NCBI GenBank assembly: GCA_026415415.1
Contig: JAOAHE010000002.1
Coordinates: 30,259 to 94,258, forward strand
Direction of reading: 5' to 3'
Length of the DNA: 64,000 nucleotides
From: Thermodesulfovibrionales bacterium
Lineage (GTDB): Bacteria > Nitrospirota > Thermodesulfovibrionia > Thermodesulfovibrionales > Dissulfurispiraceae
The position numbers and the translations under genes were made by a program. The notes beneath the pieces are model-generated. The model did no database searches, had not been told where the DNA came from, and was given only the letters and a program-made list of their open reading frames with translations. Numbering within the stretch: the stretch's first letter is position 1; each line of letters starts with the position of its first letter. Below, piece after piece: positions 1 to 9,240 of this stretch.

Positions 1-63
1 TATATCATTATAATTTTATCTCATTAATTGAAAGATATAAATTAACATCTAAAGAGGGATTCT

Positions 64-372
64 TTGATTAGAATTTTAATTGAAGACTTAAAACCAGGTA
101 TGAAGCTCGCTCAGTCAATAGAAAATGAAAATGGGGTAGTGTTAATTCCTGAAGGTACTCAACTAACATCATCACATATAGACAGATTAATCAAAATGGG
201 AATTATATCAGTTTTAATAGAAGGAAAAAAACCTCCTAAAAAGACCAAGGAAGAGCTTTTAACAGAGGTTGAGAGAAGGTTTAAAAAAACAGAACATGAA
301 CAGTTTGTAGCTATGCTCAAAACAGTCTTAATAGAACATATCGATAGTTTATATGAAAGAAATGAAACCTGA
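64..372 (+). CDS. Small protein resembling the N-terminal module of HD-GYP phosphodiesterases
   Basis: The 102-residue product carries the pattern LKPGMKLAQSIENENG, then LIPEGTQLTSSHIDRLIKMG. This is the short beta-rich module (DUF3391-like) that precedes HD-GYP domains in cyclic-di-GMP phosphodiesterases. No HD-GYP domain follows; the rest is a charged helical tail. The start is TTG, chosen because GAGGG lies 5 bases upstream of it and the module begins at once. The gene overlaps the next (HDOD) by 20 bases, and a GGDEF gene follows, so the three probably form one c-di-GMP-related signalling operon. The exact role of a free-standing module is unknown; it may be an adaptor. Confidence 0.7.
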   Translation: MIRILIEDLKPGMKLAQSIENENGVVLIPEGTQLTSSHIDRLIKMGIISVLIEGKKPPKKTKEELLTEVERRFKKTEHEQFVAMLKTVLIEHIDSLYERNET

Positions 373-1195
373 TATAAATAAAATACAGTCTGAGATTATA
401 AGGATAGAGACTATACCTACTATACCCGATACCTTCAAAAAGATACTTAGTGTATTAGAAAACCCTAAGGCGTCCTTATCAGAAATTGGAAAATTTATAT
501 TGAACGATCCAGTTTTAACTTCAAGGGTTTTAAAGATGGTTAACTCACCAGTGTATGGATTTCCTGGTAGAATCATCTCCATAAACCAAGCTTTGTTATT
601 ATTAGGTTTAAATGTAGTTAGGGGATTACTTTTAGGGGTTTCAGTCTTTGAAGCAATGCAAAAATCCATGAAAGGACTTTGGGAGCACTCCATTGGTAAT
701 GCCATTACATCCCGCATAGTAGCAGAAAAACTTAATCTAAAAGATACAGAGGAGATATCTATAGCAGGCCTTTTACATGACATTGGAAAAGTAATCCTAA
801 TCTTAAAATTTCCCGAACAATACCAAGAAGTCTTCAATAAAGTAGAAAAAGAAGAATTGTTCATTTATGAGGCTGAAGAACGAGTCTTTGGCATTACCCA
901 CGCAGATGCTGGTGCATGGATAGCTAAAAAATGGAATTTCCCAGCAAATTTAGTAGAAGTAATACAGTACCATCATAACCCTATTTTAGCAAAGAATAAC
1001 TCTTTTTTTACTTCAATAATTACCTTTTCCGATATCCTCATTAGAGCTAAAGGTATCGGTAACGCAGGAGACAGTTTTGTACCAAATTTAGAAGCGATTA
1101 TTTGGGAGAAGTTCAACCTTGGCGAAAAAGATTTACTTGAGATTTTTAAAAAAATGGAAGACTTAATTTACGAGACAGAAGGTCTTTTCATTTAG
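353..1195 (+). CDS. HDOD domain signalling protein
   Basis: The 280-residue protein is almost entirely an HDOD domain, a catalytically doubtful relative of HD phosphohydrolases used as a signalling or scaffold module. Visible landmarks are IPTIPDTFKKILSVLENP near residue 22, the NDPVLTSRVLKMVNSP helix near residue 50, and an HDIGKV motif near residue 142. The first ATG overlaps the upstream gene by 20 bases; an in-frame ATG three codons later is also possible. The next gene starts 3 bases after its stop, which supports co-transcription with the GGDEF protein. HDOD proteins often act with c-di-GMP enzymes, but the partner here is an inference. Confidence 0.85.
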   Translation: MKEMKPDINKIQSEIIRIETIPTIPDTFKKILSVLENPKASLSEIGKFILNDPVLTSRVLKMVNSPVYGFPGRIISINQALLLLGLNVVRGLLLGVSVFEAMQKSMKGLWEHSIGNAITSRIVAEKLNLKDTEEISIAGLLHDIGKVILILKFPEQYQEVFNKVEKEELFIYEAEERVFGITHADAGAWIAKKWNFPANLVEVIQYHHNPILAKNNSFFTSIITFSDILIRAKGIGNAGDSFVPNLEAIIWEKFNLGEKDLLEIFKKMEDLIYETEGLFI

Positions 1196-1198
1196 TTT

Positions 1199-2116
1199 AT
1201 GAATACTATTGTCATAATAACAAATAATTCAGCTATAATCAAACTACTTCAGGACCAACTTTTAAACAAACACAATTTAATAATCTTTAGCAATATCTTC
1301 TCCGCCCTTGACTCTATTTATAACTCCAACCCCGAGATGATAATAGCAGACCTCTGTAACGATGATTCCATTCTAATAACCATTCTCAATGACTTAAAAA
1401 GTGATTATATTTTTGGACAAATTTCTCTAATAGGCATTTTGCCTGATGATTTCTTAATAAATTCTTGGGAAAACTTGATAATTGATGATTATATTCGGGT
1501 TGGGACTTTAGAAAAAGAAATCAATCTAAGGATTGAACTAAACTTTTTAAGAACAAAAAGAATTGTTGAAGTTAATCCTTTAACAGGGCTACCAGGGAAT
1601 ATCTCTATCACTAACCAAATTAAAAAAAAGATAGAAACTAACGAAATCTTCGCCATAGCTTATGCTGATTTAGACTTTTTTAAGCCCTTCAATGACAAAT
1701 ACGGCTTTAGTCGGGGAGATGAAGTGATAAGAATGTTAGGTAGGCTTATATACAACAAAGTTAGAGAACACCAACCTCACGGATCATTTGTAGGGCACAT
1801 CGGTGGGGATGACTTCATTTACATTATGGATATCGATTTAATAGAGGAAACCTCAAAAAATATAATTGAAAACTATGACAAAATAATCCCTGCTTTTTAC
1901 GATCCCGCTGATACAGAAAAAGGCTATATTGAATCTACTAACCGTCAAGGAAACTCAGAGATCTTTCCTATCATGTCTCTATCAATAGGCATAACTCATA
2001 ACAGGTACAAGAAGTTTCTTCACTATGGTGAAGTTGCAGAAAAGTTAGCAGAAATTAAAAGCTACGCTAAATCAATCAAAGGTAGTTATTGTATTGTTGA
2101 TAGAAGGCAGTTTTAA
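1199..2116 (+). CDS. GGDEF domain protein, putative diguanylate cyclase with receiver-like N-terminus
   Basis: Residues 1 to about 115 look like a divergent response-regulator receiver fold (MNTIVIITNNSAIIKLLQD). A GGDEF domain follows from about residue 125: NPLTGLPGN, then YADLDFFKPFNDKYG, then the active-site motif as GGDDF, a variant found in active diguanylate cyclases. No I-site RxxD is obvious before the motif. A stretch of about 30 residues between the active site and SLSIGI is longer than usual. The protein probably makes c-di-GMP in the cytoplasm, working with the HDOD and HD-GYP-N-like products encoded just upstream. Confidence 0.88.
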   Translation: MNTIVIITNNSAIIKLLQDQLLNKHNLIIFSNIFSALDSIYNSNPEMIIADLCNDDSILITILNDLKSDYIFGQISLIGILPDDFLINSWENLIIDDYIRVGTLEKEINLRIELNFLRTKRIVEVNPLTGLPGNISITNQIKKKIETNEIFAIAYADLDFFKPFNDKYGFSRGDEVIRMLGRLIYNKVREHQPHGSFVGHIGGDDFIYIMDIDLIEETSKNIIENYDKIIPAFYDPADTEKGYIESTNRQGNSEIFPIMSLSIGITHNRYKKFLHYGEVAEKLAEIKSYAKSIKGSYCIVDRRQF

Positions 2117-2174
2117 AAAGATTATCATAATATGTTAAAATATTAAACTTTACAAATTAAGGAGTTTATTCTTT

Positions 2175-3032
2175 ATGAAGATTATTTTAGCTTTAATATG
2201 CACTATCTTAATATTCACTTCTTGCAGTAAAGACTCAAAAAGCGGTTATGTAGCAAAAATAGACGGCGTCGTAATCACTAAGGAGGATGTAAACGAGCAG
2301 ATGAAAATGCTTCCTGATATGGCAAAGCAGTTTTTTGAAGGACCTGATGGATACTCAAGATTTGTTGATGAACTTGTAAAAAAAGAGCTCCTATATCTTG
2401 AAGCTGTAAAAAGAGGAATGGATAAAGACAAAGAATTTCAAAAAAAACTTGAAGAGTTTAAAAAGATTACCCTTATAAACAACTTGCTTGATAAAGAATT
2501 AGAGATAACCCCTACCGTAACTGATGAAGACATTAAAAACTATTATGAGAAAAATAAAGAGGACTTTATAATTAATAAACAGTTAAGAGTAAGCCATATA
2601 TTCGTAAAAAACCAAGAAGATTTAAATCGTGTTAAAGAGCGGTTAGATAAAGGTGAAGATTTTGCAAAAGTTGCCTCTGAGATGTCAGCTGATAAAGCAT
2701 CAGGTAAGGCTGGTGGAGATATTGGTTTTTTAAAAAAAGGAGAGCTTTCCCCTGAAATAGAAAGGATTATATTTACCTTAAAAAAGGGACAGGTAAGTTC
2801 ACCTATCAAAGTAAATGATGGTTACAGGTTAATAAAAGTTACCGATATCAAAGGGACACAGTTAGAGTTTGAAAAAGTAAAAGGACTTATAAATCAAAGG
2901 CTTATTGCTGAAAAACAGAAAGAAAGCTTTGATAATTTTATAGAGAAGACAAAAAAGAATTACAAGATAGATATTAATAAAGATGAGATAGCAAAACTAA
3001 ACCTTCAAGGTGCACAGCCTAAGTCTCAATAA
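2175..3032 (+). CDS. Parvulin-type peptidyl-prolyl isomerase lipoprotein (SurA/PrsA-like)
   Basis: The N-terminus is a lipoprotein signal, hydrophobic core then FTSC with Cys 17 as the likely lipidated residue. A SurA_N-like helical region (residues 25-120) is followed by a parvulin domain at about 135-235, with RVSHIFVK, KASGKAGGDIGFLKKGELSP and NDGYRLIKV. Such proteins help fold exported or outer-membrane proteins. AAGGAG lies 9 bases before the ATG. The 285-residue length suits the PrsA/PpiC group rather than full SurA. It follows the signalling operon with a 58-base gap and converges on mnmE. Confidence 0.9.
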   Translation: MKIILALICTILIFTSCSKDSKSGYVAKIDGVVITKEDVNEQMKMLPDMAKQFFEGPDGYSRFVDELVKKELLYLEAVKRGMDKDKEFQKKLEEFKKITLINNLLDKELEITPTVTDEDIKNYYEKNKEDFIINKQLRVSHIFVKNQEDLNRVKERLDKGEDFAKVASEMSADKASGKAGGDIGFLKKGELSPEIERIIFTLKKGQVSSPIKVNDGYRLIKVTDIKGTQLEFEKVKGLINQRLIAEKQKESFDNFIEKTKKNYKIDINKDEIAKLNLQGAQPKSQ

Positions 3033-3046
3033 GCTTAGTAAAGAAA

Positions 3047-4444
3047 CTATTTACCAATACAAAACTCATTAAAGATACTGTCTAAAATATCATTAGTAGT
3101 TACTGAGCCTGTTAACTCTGAAAGAGCATTTAAAGCATCCCAAATAAGAGTAGCTACTATCTCATTTGAAGGTGGTCTATTTACTAATTCTACAGCCTCA
3201 CGCAAAGATAATATAGCTTTATCTATTGAGTTTTTTTGCCTTAAATTGCATATTATATAACCATTCATAGCATCAATATCAATGCTGTTGGTACAAAGTA
3301 AATAAATTTTGTCCTTTAATTCTTCTATGCCTATCCCTTTTAACACAGAAGCCTCAAGGATATTTTGGCAATCAACCCTTAAGTCCTCTATATTGAAAGA
3401 TTCGCTTAATATATCAATCTTATTAATCATAATAATCAGGTTTTTATCTGATAGTTTCCCTATTATTTTTTTATCAATTTCCTCAATAGGTTTACTACAG
3501 TCTAATAAAGCAATTATAAGATCTGCATCCTCTATGGCTTTAAGTGTTCTCTTTATCCCTTCCCTTTCAATTAAATCCTCAGAATCCCTTATGCCTGCAG
3601 TATCTATTATCTTTACTGGTAAACCTTTAATATTAAGATAGTCCTCTATAATATCCCTTGTAGTTCCGGGATACTCTGTTACTATTGCTCTATCCTTTTG
3701 TAACAAGCAGTTCAATAGCGAAGACTTTCCTACATTTGGTTTACCAACTATAGCAACTTTAACTCCCTCTCTGAAATATCTACCACTGTAGTAAGTATTT
3801 GATAACTTTTGAAGTGAATCAACAGAAAACTTAAGTTCGCTCAAAATTTCTTCATTGCCAATAAAATCAATATCTTCATCAGGGAAATTTATAGAAGCCT
3901 CAATTTTTGCACAAAGAAGCTTCAACCTCTCGATAACCCCCCTCAACTCCCCTGAGAGTATTCCTTGCAATTGATTTAAAGCCACCTTTTCAGAAAGAGC
4001 TGTTTTTGCTCTTATTAAATCAATAACAGCCTCAGCCTGTAAAAGGTCTATTCTTCCATTTAAAAAAGCTCGTTTAGTAAACTCACCAGGTTCAGCCAAC
4101 CTCGCACCTAATTTAAGCAAAAGATCCAATGTATTAGTTAGAGGTATAATCCCTCCATGACAATTTATCTCTACTACATCTTGTTTAGTATAAGTGTTGG
4201 GAGCTCTCATTACGGTAAATAAAGCTTCATCGATCCTCTGCTGAGTTTCTTTGTTTACTACAAAACCGTATACAACAGTGTGAGAGGGCATATCAAAAAG
4301 ACTTTTGCCTTTTGGTGAAAGAAAAACCTTATCAGATAAAGGTATGGCATCCTTGCCTGACAATCTTACTATACCAATAGCACTCTCTCCAATAGCAGTA
4401 GAGATAGCTACAATTGTGTCGTCAATGTTAAATGACAAGGTCAT
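3047..4444 (-). CDS. mnmE: tRNA uridine-5-carboxymethylaminomethyl modification GTPase MnmE
   Basis: MnmE and MnmG together modify the wobble uridine of several tRNAs. The 465-residue product has the N-terminal folate-binding domain (DDTIVAISTAIGESAIGIVR), a central GTPase with P-loop GKPNVGKSS and switch II DTAGIRDSED, NKID for guanine recognition, and the C-terminal catalytic motif CIGK as its last four residues. Length and ends match the family exactly. It stands alone between convergent and divergent neighbours; MnmG is not in the window. MnmA, which thiolates the same uridine, is encoded 13 kb away. Confidence 0.97.
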   Translation of the reverse strand: MTLSFNIDDTIVAISTAIGESAIGIVRLSGKDAIPLSDKVFLSPKGKSLFDMPSHTVVYGFVVNKETQQRIDEALFTVMRAPNTYTKQDVVEINCHGGIIPLTNTLDLLLKLGARLAEPGEFTKRAFLNGRIDLLQAEAVIDLIRAKTALSEKVALNQLQGILSGELRGVIERLKLLCAKIEASINFPDEDIDFIGNEEILSELKFSVDSLQKLSNTYYSGRYFREGVKVAIVGKPNVGKSSLLNCLLQKDRAIVTEYPGTTRDIIEDYLNIKGLPVKIIDTAGIRDSEDLIEREGIKRTLKAIEDADLIIALLDCSKPIEEIDKKIIGKLSDKNLIIMINKIDILSESFNIEDLRVDCQNILEASVLKGIGIEELKDKIYLLCTNSIDIDAMNGYIICNLRQKNSIDKAILSLREAVELVNRPPSNEIVATLIWDALNALSELTGSVTTNDILDSIFNEFCIGK

Positions 4445-4591
4445 CTTAGGAGAAATAAATACTTATGAATATAAACAAGCATATTAAAAAAACTTGGTAT
4501 TTTAAGACTTAATAATTATTTTAAATCAACTTATTGAGCTAAAAGGTTTATTTTTTGTATTATATCATTAAATTAATGTTTTTAGCTTATC

Positions 4592-5710
4592 ATGGAGACA
4601 ATAGAAAAATTAAAGATTTTGTCTCAAGACTCCCAGTATGACCTTGCCTGTGCTTGTGGAACCACTAAAGAAGACCGTCGCAGAAGAGGTCTTGATGGCA
4701 AATGGCTTTATCCTGTTACACTTCCCCAAGGTGGTTATTCTATATTACTGAAGACCTTACTCTCTAATCACTGTCTGAGTGACTGTAAATACTGCCCTCT
4801 TAGAGCAGAAAACAATATTATCAGGTGCTCCCTCCAGCCTGAAGAGTTAGCAAAAATATTCATAGAATATGTAATAAAAAATAAAGTCGCAGGCATCTTT
4901 TTAAGCTCTGGCGTTATAGGAAGTGCAGACAATACAATGGATAAAATTAATTCCACCGCAAAGATAATAAGAGAAAAATATAAGTATAAAGGCTATATAC
5001 ATTTAAAAATTATCCCAGGTGCCAGTGATGCTGCAATAGAGGAGTCACTTTCCTTAGCCAATACAGTATCTTTAAACATAGAAACCCCTGGGCAAAATAG
5101 ACTTAAGAAACTAAGCTTAAATAAAAATTACTTAAACGATATAATTAGACCATTAAAACTAATATCTAAGCTTATAGAAGAAAAATTTGCTCATAAAAAA
5201 GTTAAGTGTACAACTCAGTTCATAGTTGGAGCATCAGATGAAACAGACTCTGAGATCATCAACTACACCTTTAATTTATATAATAAATTAAGGTTACAAA
5301 GAGTCTATTTTTCAGCTTACCAAAAAGGTTTAGGTGACTCATCAATACCAGCAGAACAAAAAGACATTAACCCTCATGCTTTACTTAATCGGGAACATCG
5401 TTTATATCAAGTAGACTTTCTTATTCGCAAGTATAATTTTAAGTTTCAAGATATAATATTTGAAAGTAATGGTAATTTATCACTTGATAAAGATCCAAAG
5501 TTAACATGGGCTGAACAACATCCTGAATTTTTTCCTGTTAACATCAACAAAGCTGATAAATGGACTCTTTTAAGAATACCAGGCATAGGACCAAAAACAG
5601 CTGAGTTAATCCTCAAAAATAGACGATATAGAAACTTTTCATGTTACGAAGAGTTAGGATTAAATAGAAACAATACTGAAAAAATAAAGAAATTTGTGAT
5701 ATTTAGCTAA
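4592..5710 (+). CDS. Radical SAM protein of the putative DNA modification/repair family (TIGR03916-like)
   Basis: The 372-residue protein opens with KLKILSQDSQYDLACACG and has the 4Fe-4S cluster motif CLSDCKYC (CxxxCxxC) near residue 58, a radical SAM TIM-barrel core, and a C-terminal helix-hairpin-helix (INKADKWTLLRIPGIGPKTA) suited to non-specific DNA binding. This order is characteristic of the family named putative DNA modification/repair radical SAM protein. In many genomes a partner uracil-DNA-glycosylase-like gene sits beside it; here the next gene is instead a small membrane protein. The substrate is not established. Confidence 0.85.
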   Translation: METIEKLKILSQDSQYDLACACGTTKEDRRRRGLDGKWLYPVTLPQGGYSILLKTLLSNHCLSDCKYCPLRAENNIIRCSLQPEELAKIFIEYVIKNKVAGIFLSSGVIGSADNTMDKINSTAKIIREKYKYKGYIHLKIIPGASDAAIEESLSLANTVSLNIETPGQNRLKKLSLNKNYLNDIIRPLKLISKLIEEKFAHKKVKCTTQFIVGASDETDSEIINYTFNLYNKLRLQRVYFSAYQKGLGDSSIPAEQKDINPHALLNREHRLYQVDFLIRKYNFKFQDIIFESNGNLSLDKDPKLTWAEQHPEFFPVNINKADKWTLLRIPGIGPKTAELILKNRRYRNFSCYEELGLNRNNTEKIKKFVIFS

Positions 5711-5716
5711 AACAAA

Positions 5717-6106
5717 ATGAGTCTACAAAAACCTACACTTAGCCATCCAGTTATTATATATAGTTTCTTGATGATAGGCATCACATCAGCAATAGCTTTT
5801 AGGGTCATCACAATCCTCCAAAATTTTAACCCTGTTTGGGTTAGACCTGCCTGGTATACAGGGGTAATAGGATATATGTTATTTTTTCTATATAGATATT
5901 ACATCTCAATAAAGAGAAAAAAAGCCGTAGAAAAATATAATTTGATCAAGAAAGTTCAAACAAACGCCTGTCTGACTGATGAAGATAGGCAAGTGGTAAT
6001 TTATCTTTTAAATTCAATACATAAATCACCTGAAAATATTAACTATCTAATAATATTTATCTTATCATGCATAGCTATTGCAGTAGATTTATACTTAACC
6101 TTCTAA
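5717..6106 (+). CDS. Hypothetical small membrane protein
   Basis: I do not recognise a family. The 129 residues contain three probable membrane segments (about 11-30, 48-62 and 108-127) with a positively charged loop RYYISIKRKKAVEKYN after the second, which suggests that loop is cytoplasmic. It starts 6 bases after the radical SAM gene, so the two are probably co-transcribed. A 50-residue soluble part between segments 2 and 3 has no visible motif. Confidence 0.65.
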   Translation: MSLQKPTLSHPVIIYSFLMIGITSAIAFRVITILQNFNPVWVRPAWYTGVIGYMLFFLYRYYISIKRKKAVEKYNLIKKVQTNACLTDEDRQVVIYLLNSIHKSPENINYLIIFILSCIAIAVDLYLTF

Positions 6107-6192
6107 TTTTAAATAGAAAGATTAAAATTGCAGTTGTCAATCTGTTATACTTGTAAGATATTTTTTAAAAATCATAATTAACAGGAGCCTTT

Positions 6193-8289
6193 ATGACAAA
6201 AAACGAATTAACTCTTCTAAATGAAAAAGCTTACTATGAAAGTATATGTGAGATCAAAGAAAAACGACCCTATCCTCCTTGTAGAGCTGCATGTCCCGTT
6301 CACACTGATATCCAAGCTTACATTGGTTTAATAGCTAAGGGTAAATATAACGAAGCTTTTGATGTAATAACCGCTCCAAACCCTCTTGCATCAGCATGCT
6401 CTATGATATGTCATCATCCTTGTGAACAAGCCTGTAGACGCTGTGCTATTGATGAACCTCTGGCTGTAAGAAATTTAAAAAGGTTTGCTATTGAACAATC
6501 ACTTGAGTACAGAAAAACAAAAAGAAAACCTGTTACCAAAACTATGAACAAAAGTATCGCTATCATAGGTGGTGGTCCTTCTGGATTAACAGCGGCTAAT
6601 GATCTTGTCTCAGCTGGGTATAATGTTACAATTTATGAAAAACATCCTGTATTAGGAGGTATGTTAGCATCCGCCATACCACCATATAGGCTTCCAAGAG
6701 AGTTATTAAAAGAGGACATAGAAGATGTTATTTCAAAAAGTGTAGAAGTAAAGACTAACTGTGAAGTAGGTAAAACAATTACCTTAAATGAGATAATCTC
6801 AAAACATGATGCAACATTAATAGCTATAGGGTTATCAGATAGTCGCTCATTAAACATTCCGGGCATCGAGGGAGAAGGGGTTTTATTAGCAATTCCTTTT
6901 TTAACAGAAATAGCATTTGGCGGTAAACCAAAAATAGGCAATAATGTATTAGTAATCGGTGGTGGCAATGTTGCAGTAGATGTCGCTCGTTCAGCAAGAA
7001 GACTTGGCGTAAAAAATGTCTCTATGGTCTGTCTTGAAAGTGCAGAAGAGATGCCCGCATGGAAATGGGAAATTGACGAAGCCTTAGAAGAAGGAATAAC
7101 GATATTTAACAGATTTGGACCAAAAGCTGTGAAAAGGAAAGATGGTAAAGTTGAAGGACTTGAAGTTGTAAAAGTAAAATCTGTCTTTGATGAAATGGGA
7201 AGATTTAACCCTACCTTTTATGAGGATCAGTTATCTTCTATAGAAGCTGATACAATTATAATAACTATCGGACAGATGGCAAACCTATCTTTATTGAAAG
7301 ATTCTCCTTTAAAAACTGATGAAAGAGGTAGGATTCAGTGGGATCCAGATACCCAAATGACAAATGTAAAAGGAGTCTTTGTAGCTGGTGAAGTTGTAAC
7401 TGGTCCTGGTTCCGCTATAGCTGCTGTAGCCAACGGACACAGATCAGCCCTTGCTATCCACTTATATCTTAAAGGGGAAGAAATAAAGGGCAAACTACCA
7501 AGCCAAGAAAGAGAAAAACTACCTCCGTTACCTGTATGTGTAGTTGAGAAAATTGATCCTCAACCGCGTCAACAGATAAAACACTTACCTCCAGAGGTAA
7601 GATGTGACACCTTTACGCACTTTGAGATAGGGTATGATGAAGAGCATGCTTTAAAAGAAGCTTCAAGATGCCGTGGCTGTGGTGGTGGTGCTTATGTAAA
7701 TATTAATCGTTGTATGGGATGCCTAACTTGCCAAAGACTTTGTCCGTACGGTGCTCCAGTGGTATCTTCTTACTCTTTTATAAGACCTGAATACTGTCAA
7801 GCCTGTGGATTATGCGCGCCTGCCTGCCCTGGTCGAGCTATTAAAATGTTAAGCTATGATATCTACGAGTTTCAAAAGTTTATGCCTCAGTTAGCAAAAC
7901 AGATCAATAAAAACAGAAAAGAGCCTTTCGTGATAGGCTTCCTCTGTACACATCATGTAGGAGTAATCGGATTTGATCTTCCAGAGAATATCTTCAAAAT
8001 ACCACTACACTGTATAAGCCGTATTGATACCCTTGATATTTTAAGTGCCTTTGAAAATGGTGCTGATGGTGTTTTAGTTCTTCACTGTGAAGATGGCACT
8101 TGCAAATATAAAGGCATAAAAGAAAGGGTAATATTAAGAATCCAAAACGCATGCAAGATGTTAGAAAGTCTTAAAATTGACAAAGGCAGACTCACAATGT
8201 TAACAATGAAAACTACCGAAGATGAACATTACAAAAAAGCCTGCTTGAACTTTTTATCTCAAATAAAAGAATTAGGCTTAAGACTATAG
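6193..8289 (+). CDS. GltD-like FAD/NAD(P)-dependent oxidoreductase fused to ferredoxin and MvhD-like domains
   Basis: The 698-residue protein has three parts. Residues 1-110 form the N-terminal Fe-S helical domain of glutamate-synthase beta-like enzymes (CRAACPVHTDIQAYIGLI, CSMICHHPCEQACRR). Residues 115-440 hold two Rossmann folds (IIGGGPSGLTAANDL and VIGGGNVAVDVARSARRLG). A dicluster ferredoxin follows (CMGCLTCQRLCPYG, CQACGLCAPACPG). The last 130 residues resemble MvhD/FlpD, the electron-transfer subunit linked to heterodisulfide reductase, with GADGVLVLHCEDGTCKY. The first MvhD cysteine pair is partly lost (FLCTHH). It probably moves electrons between NAD(P)H and ferredoxin or a thiol partner; the partner is not encoded next to it. 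ACAGGAG is a good ribosome site. Confidence 0.88.
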   Translation: MTKNELTLLNEKAYYESICEIKEKRPYPPCRAACPVHTDIQAYIGLIAKGKYNEAFDVITAPNPLASACSMICHHPCEQACRRCAIDEPLAVRNLKRFAIEQSLEYRKTKRKPVTKTMNKSIAIIGGGPSGLTAANDLVSAGYNVTIYEKHPVLGGMLASAIPPYRLPRELLKEDIEDVISKSVEVKTNCEVGKTITLNEIISKHDATLIAIGLSDSRSLNIPGIEGEGVLLAIPFLTEIAFGGKPKIGNNVLVIGGGNVAVDVARSARRLGVKNVSMVCLESAEEMPAWKWEIDEALEEGITIFNRFGPKAVKRKDGKVEGLEVVKVKSVFDEMGRFNPTFYEDQLSSIEADTIIITIGQMANLSLLKDSPLKTDERGRIQWDPDTQMTNVKGVFVAGEVVTGPGSAIAAVANGHRSALAIHLYLKGEEIKGKLPSQEREKLPPLPVCVVEKIDPQPRQQIKHLPPEVRCDTFTHFEIGYDEEHALKEASRCRGCGGGAYVNINRCMGCLTCQRLCPYGAPVVSSYSFIRPEYCQACGLCAPACPGRAIKMLSYDIYEFQKFMPQLAKQINKNRKEPFVIGFLCTHHVGVIGFDLPENIFKIPLHCISRIDTLDILSAFENGADGVLVLHCEDGTCKYKGIKERVILRIQNACKMLESLKIDKGRLTMLTMKTTEDEHYKKACLNFLSQIKELGLRL

Positions 8290-8315
8290 AAAAATTCCAA
8301 GCCAATCTTCCAAAA

Positions 8316-8350
8316 AAAAGAGAAAGGATCAAATAAATCCTTTCTCTTTT
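8316..8350. terminator. Bidirectional intrinsic terminator
   Basis: A perfect 14-bp stem (8316-8329 with 8337-8350) encloses a 7-base loop; the outer part is A-rich on one side and T-rich on the other, so it can end transcription from both the oxidoreductase gene and the convergent ferritin-like gene. Confidence 0.9.
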
Positions 8351-8371
8351 AAACTTAGTAAAAGTTATCTT

Positions 8372-8857
8372 TTATCCCTCAACTATACCTCTTTCCTGCC
8401 ATAAAAACCAATTTCCTGTATCGGCAAGATAGTTGTAAGTATTAGAGAATATGGCGTAATGCTTTTCTTCTTCAGCTATTAACCTTTCAAAGAGCTCTTT
8501 TTCTTTATCTATTTTGCTATCAGATAAAAGATTTTTATAAAACTCAATTCCTTCCTTTTCCATATCCATAGCTATCTTAAAAGCTTCCATCTCGTCATTT
8601 GTTGCTACTACCCTTTTCATCATACTACTTTTCATACTCTCAAAAACAGTCTTCACATTTTCAATAGGATTCACATCTGCTATGTGAATATCAAGGTCTT
8701 TTAAGATAGCATCCAAATATTTTAAATGTCTTTTTTCATCTTCTACGATAGTAAGAAACATTTTCTTTCCCACAGGATTTGAAGTCTTATCTGCTGCCTC
8801 AGTATAAAACTTTATAGCATCAGTTTCCATTCTTACAGCGATTTCTATGGAATTCAT
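8372..8857 (-). CDS. Ferritin-like / rubrerythrin-type diiron protein
   Basis: The 161-residue protein has two helical repeats with the diiron ligand pattern of rubrerythrins: METDAIKFY, then EDEKRHLKYL, and again MEKEGIEFY, then AEEEKHYAIF. The C-terminal rubredoxin domain of classical rubrerythrin is missing. Members reduce peroxide or store iron in anaerobes. The ATG is preceded by GGAGG at about 9 bases. It is a single-gene unit ending at the shared terminator. A role in oxidative-stress defence is inferred from the family. Confidence 0.9.
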   Translation of the reverse strand: MNSIEIAVRMETDAIKFYTEAADKTSNPVGKKMFLTIVEDEKRHLKYLDAILKDLDIHIADVNPIENVKTVFESMKSSMMKRVVATNDEMEAFKIAMDMEKEGIEFYKNLLSDSKIDKEKELFERLIAEEEKHYAIFSNTYNYLADTGNWFLWQERGIVEG

Positions 8858-8869
8858 GATTATTACATC

Positions 8870-9240
8870 CTCCTTAGCATTGAGATTTTATAATAAAAAA
8901 ACTGATAGATATATAATACAACATTTTCATTTTCTTAATAAACTAAATAAGACTTAACAAAAAAGTCAAAATTAGAGATACTTTTAATAAATCAAAAAGA
9001 TAAATCCAAATAAAAGATTAAGTTAGCACATACTCTTAAATTTATTTTAAAATACCATCTGTTAATAATATTAATTTTTTGCCACTTTGGATAATAATCC
9101 TAAGTTCTAATAAAATTCCGTTTTCAGGATTACAAAAAAGATAATAATCACAAAATTAGATATTCCCTTAATTATCTAATTTTAGCTAAAAAGACAAACG
9201 CCATTGAAATTATATATCTTGTTTTTGTTAATATTAAAAA
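8870..9240. other. Gene-free AT-rich stretch
   Basis: This spacer separates two divergent genes and must carry both promoters. It has no open frame with a ribosome site, no clear hairpin and no convincing consensus promoter that I could single out. Confidence 0.6.
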
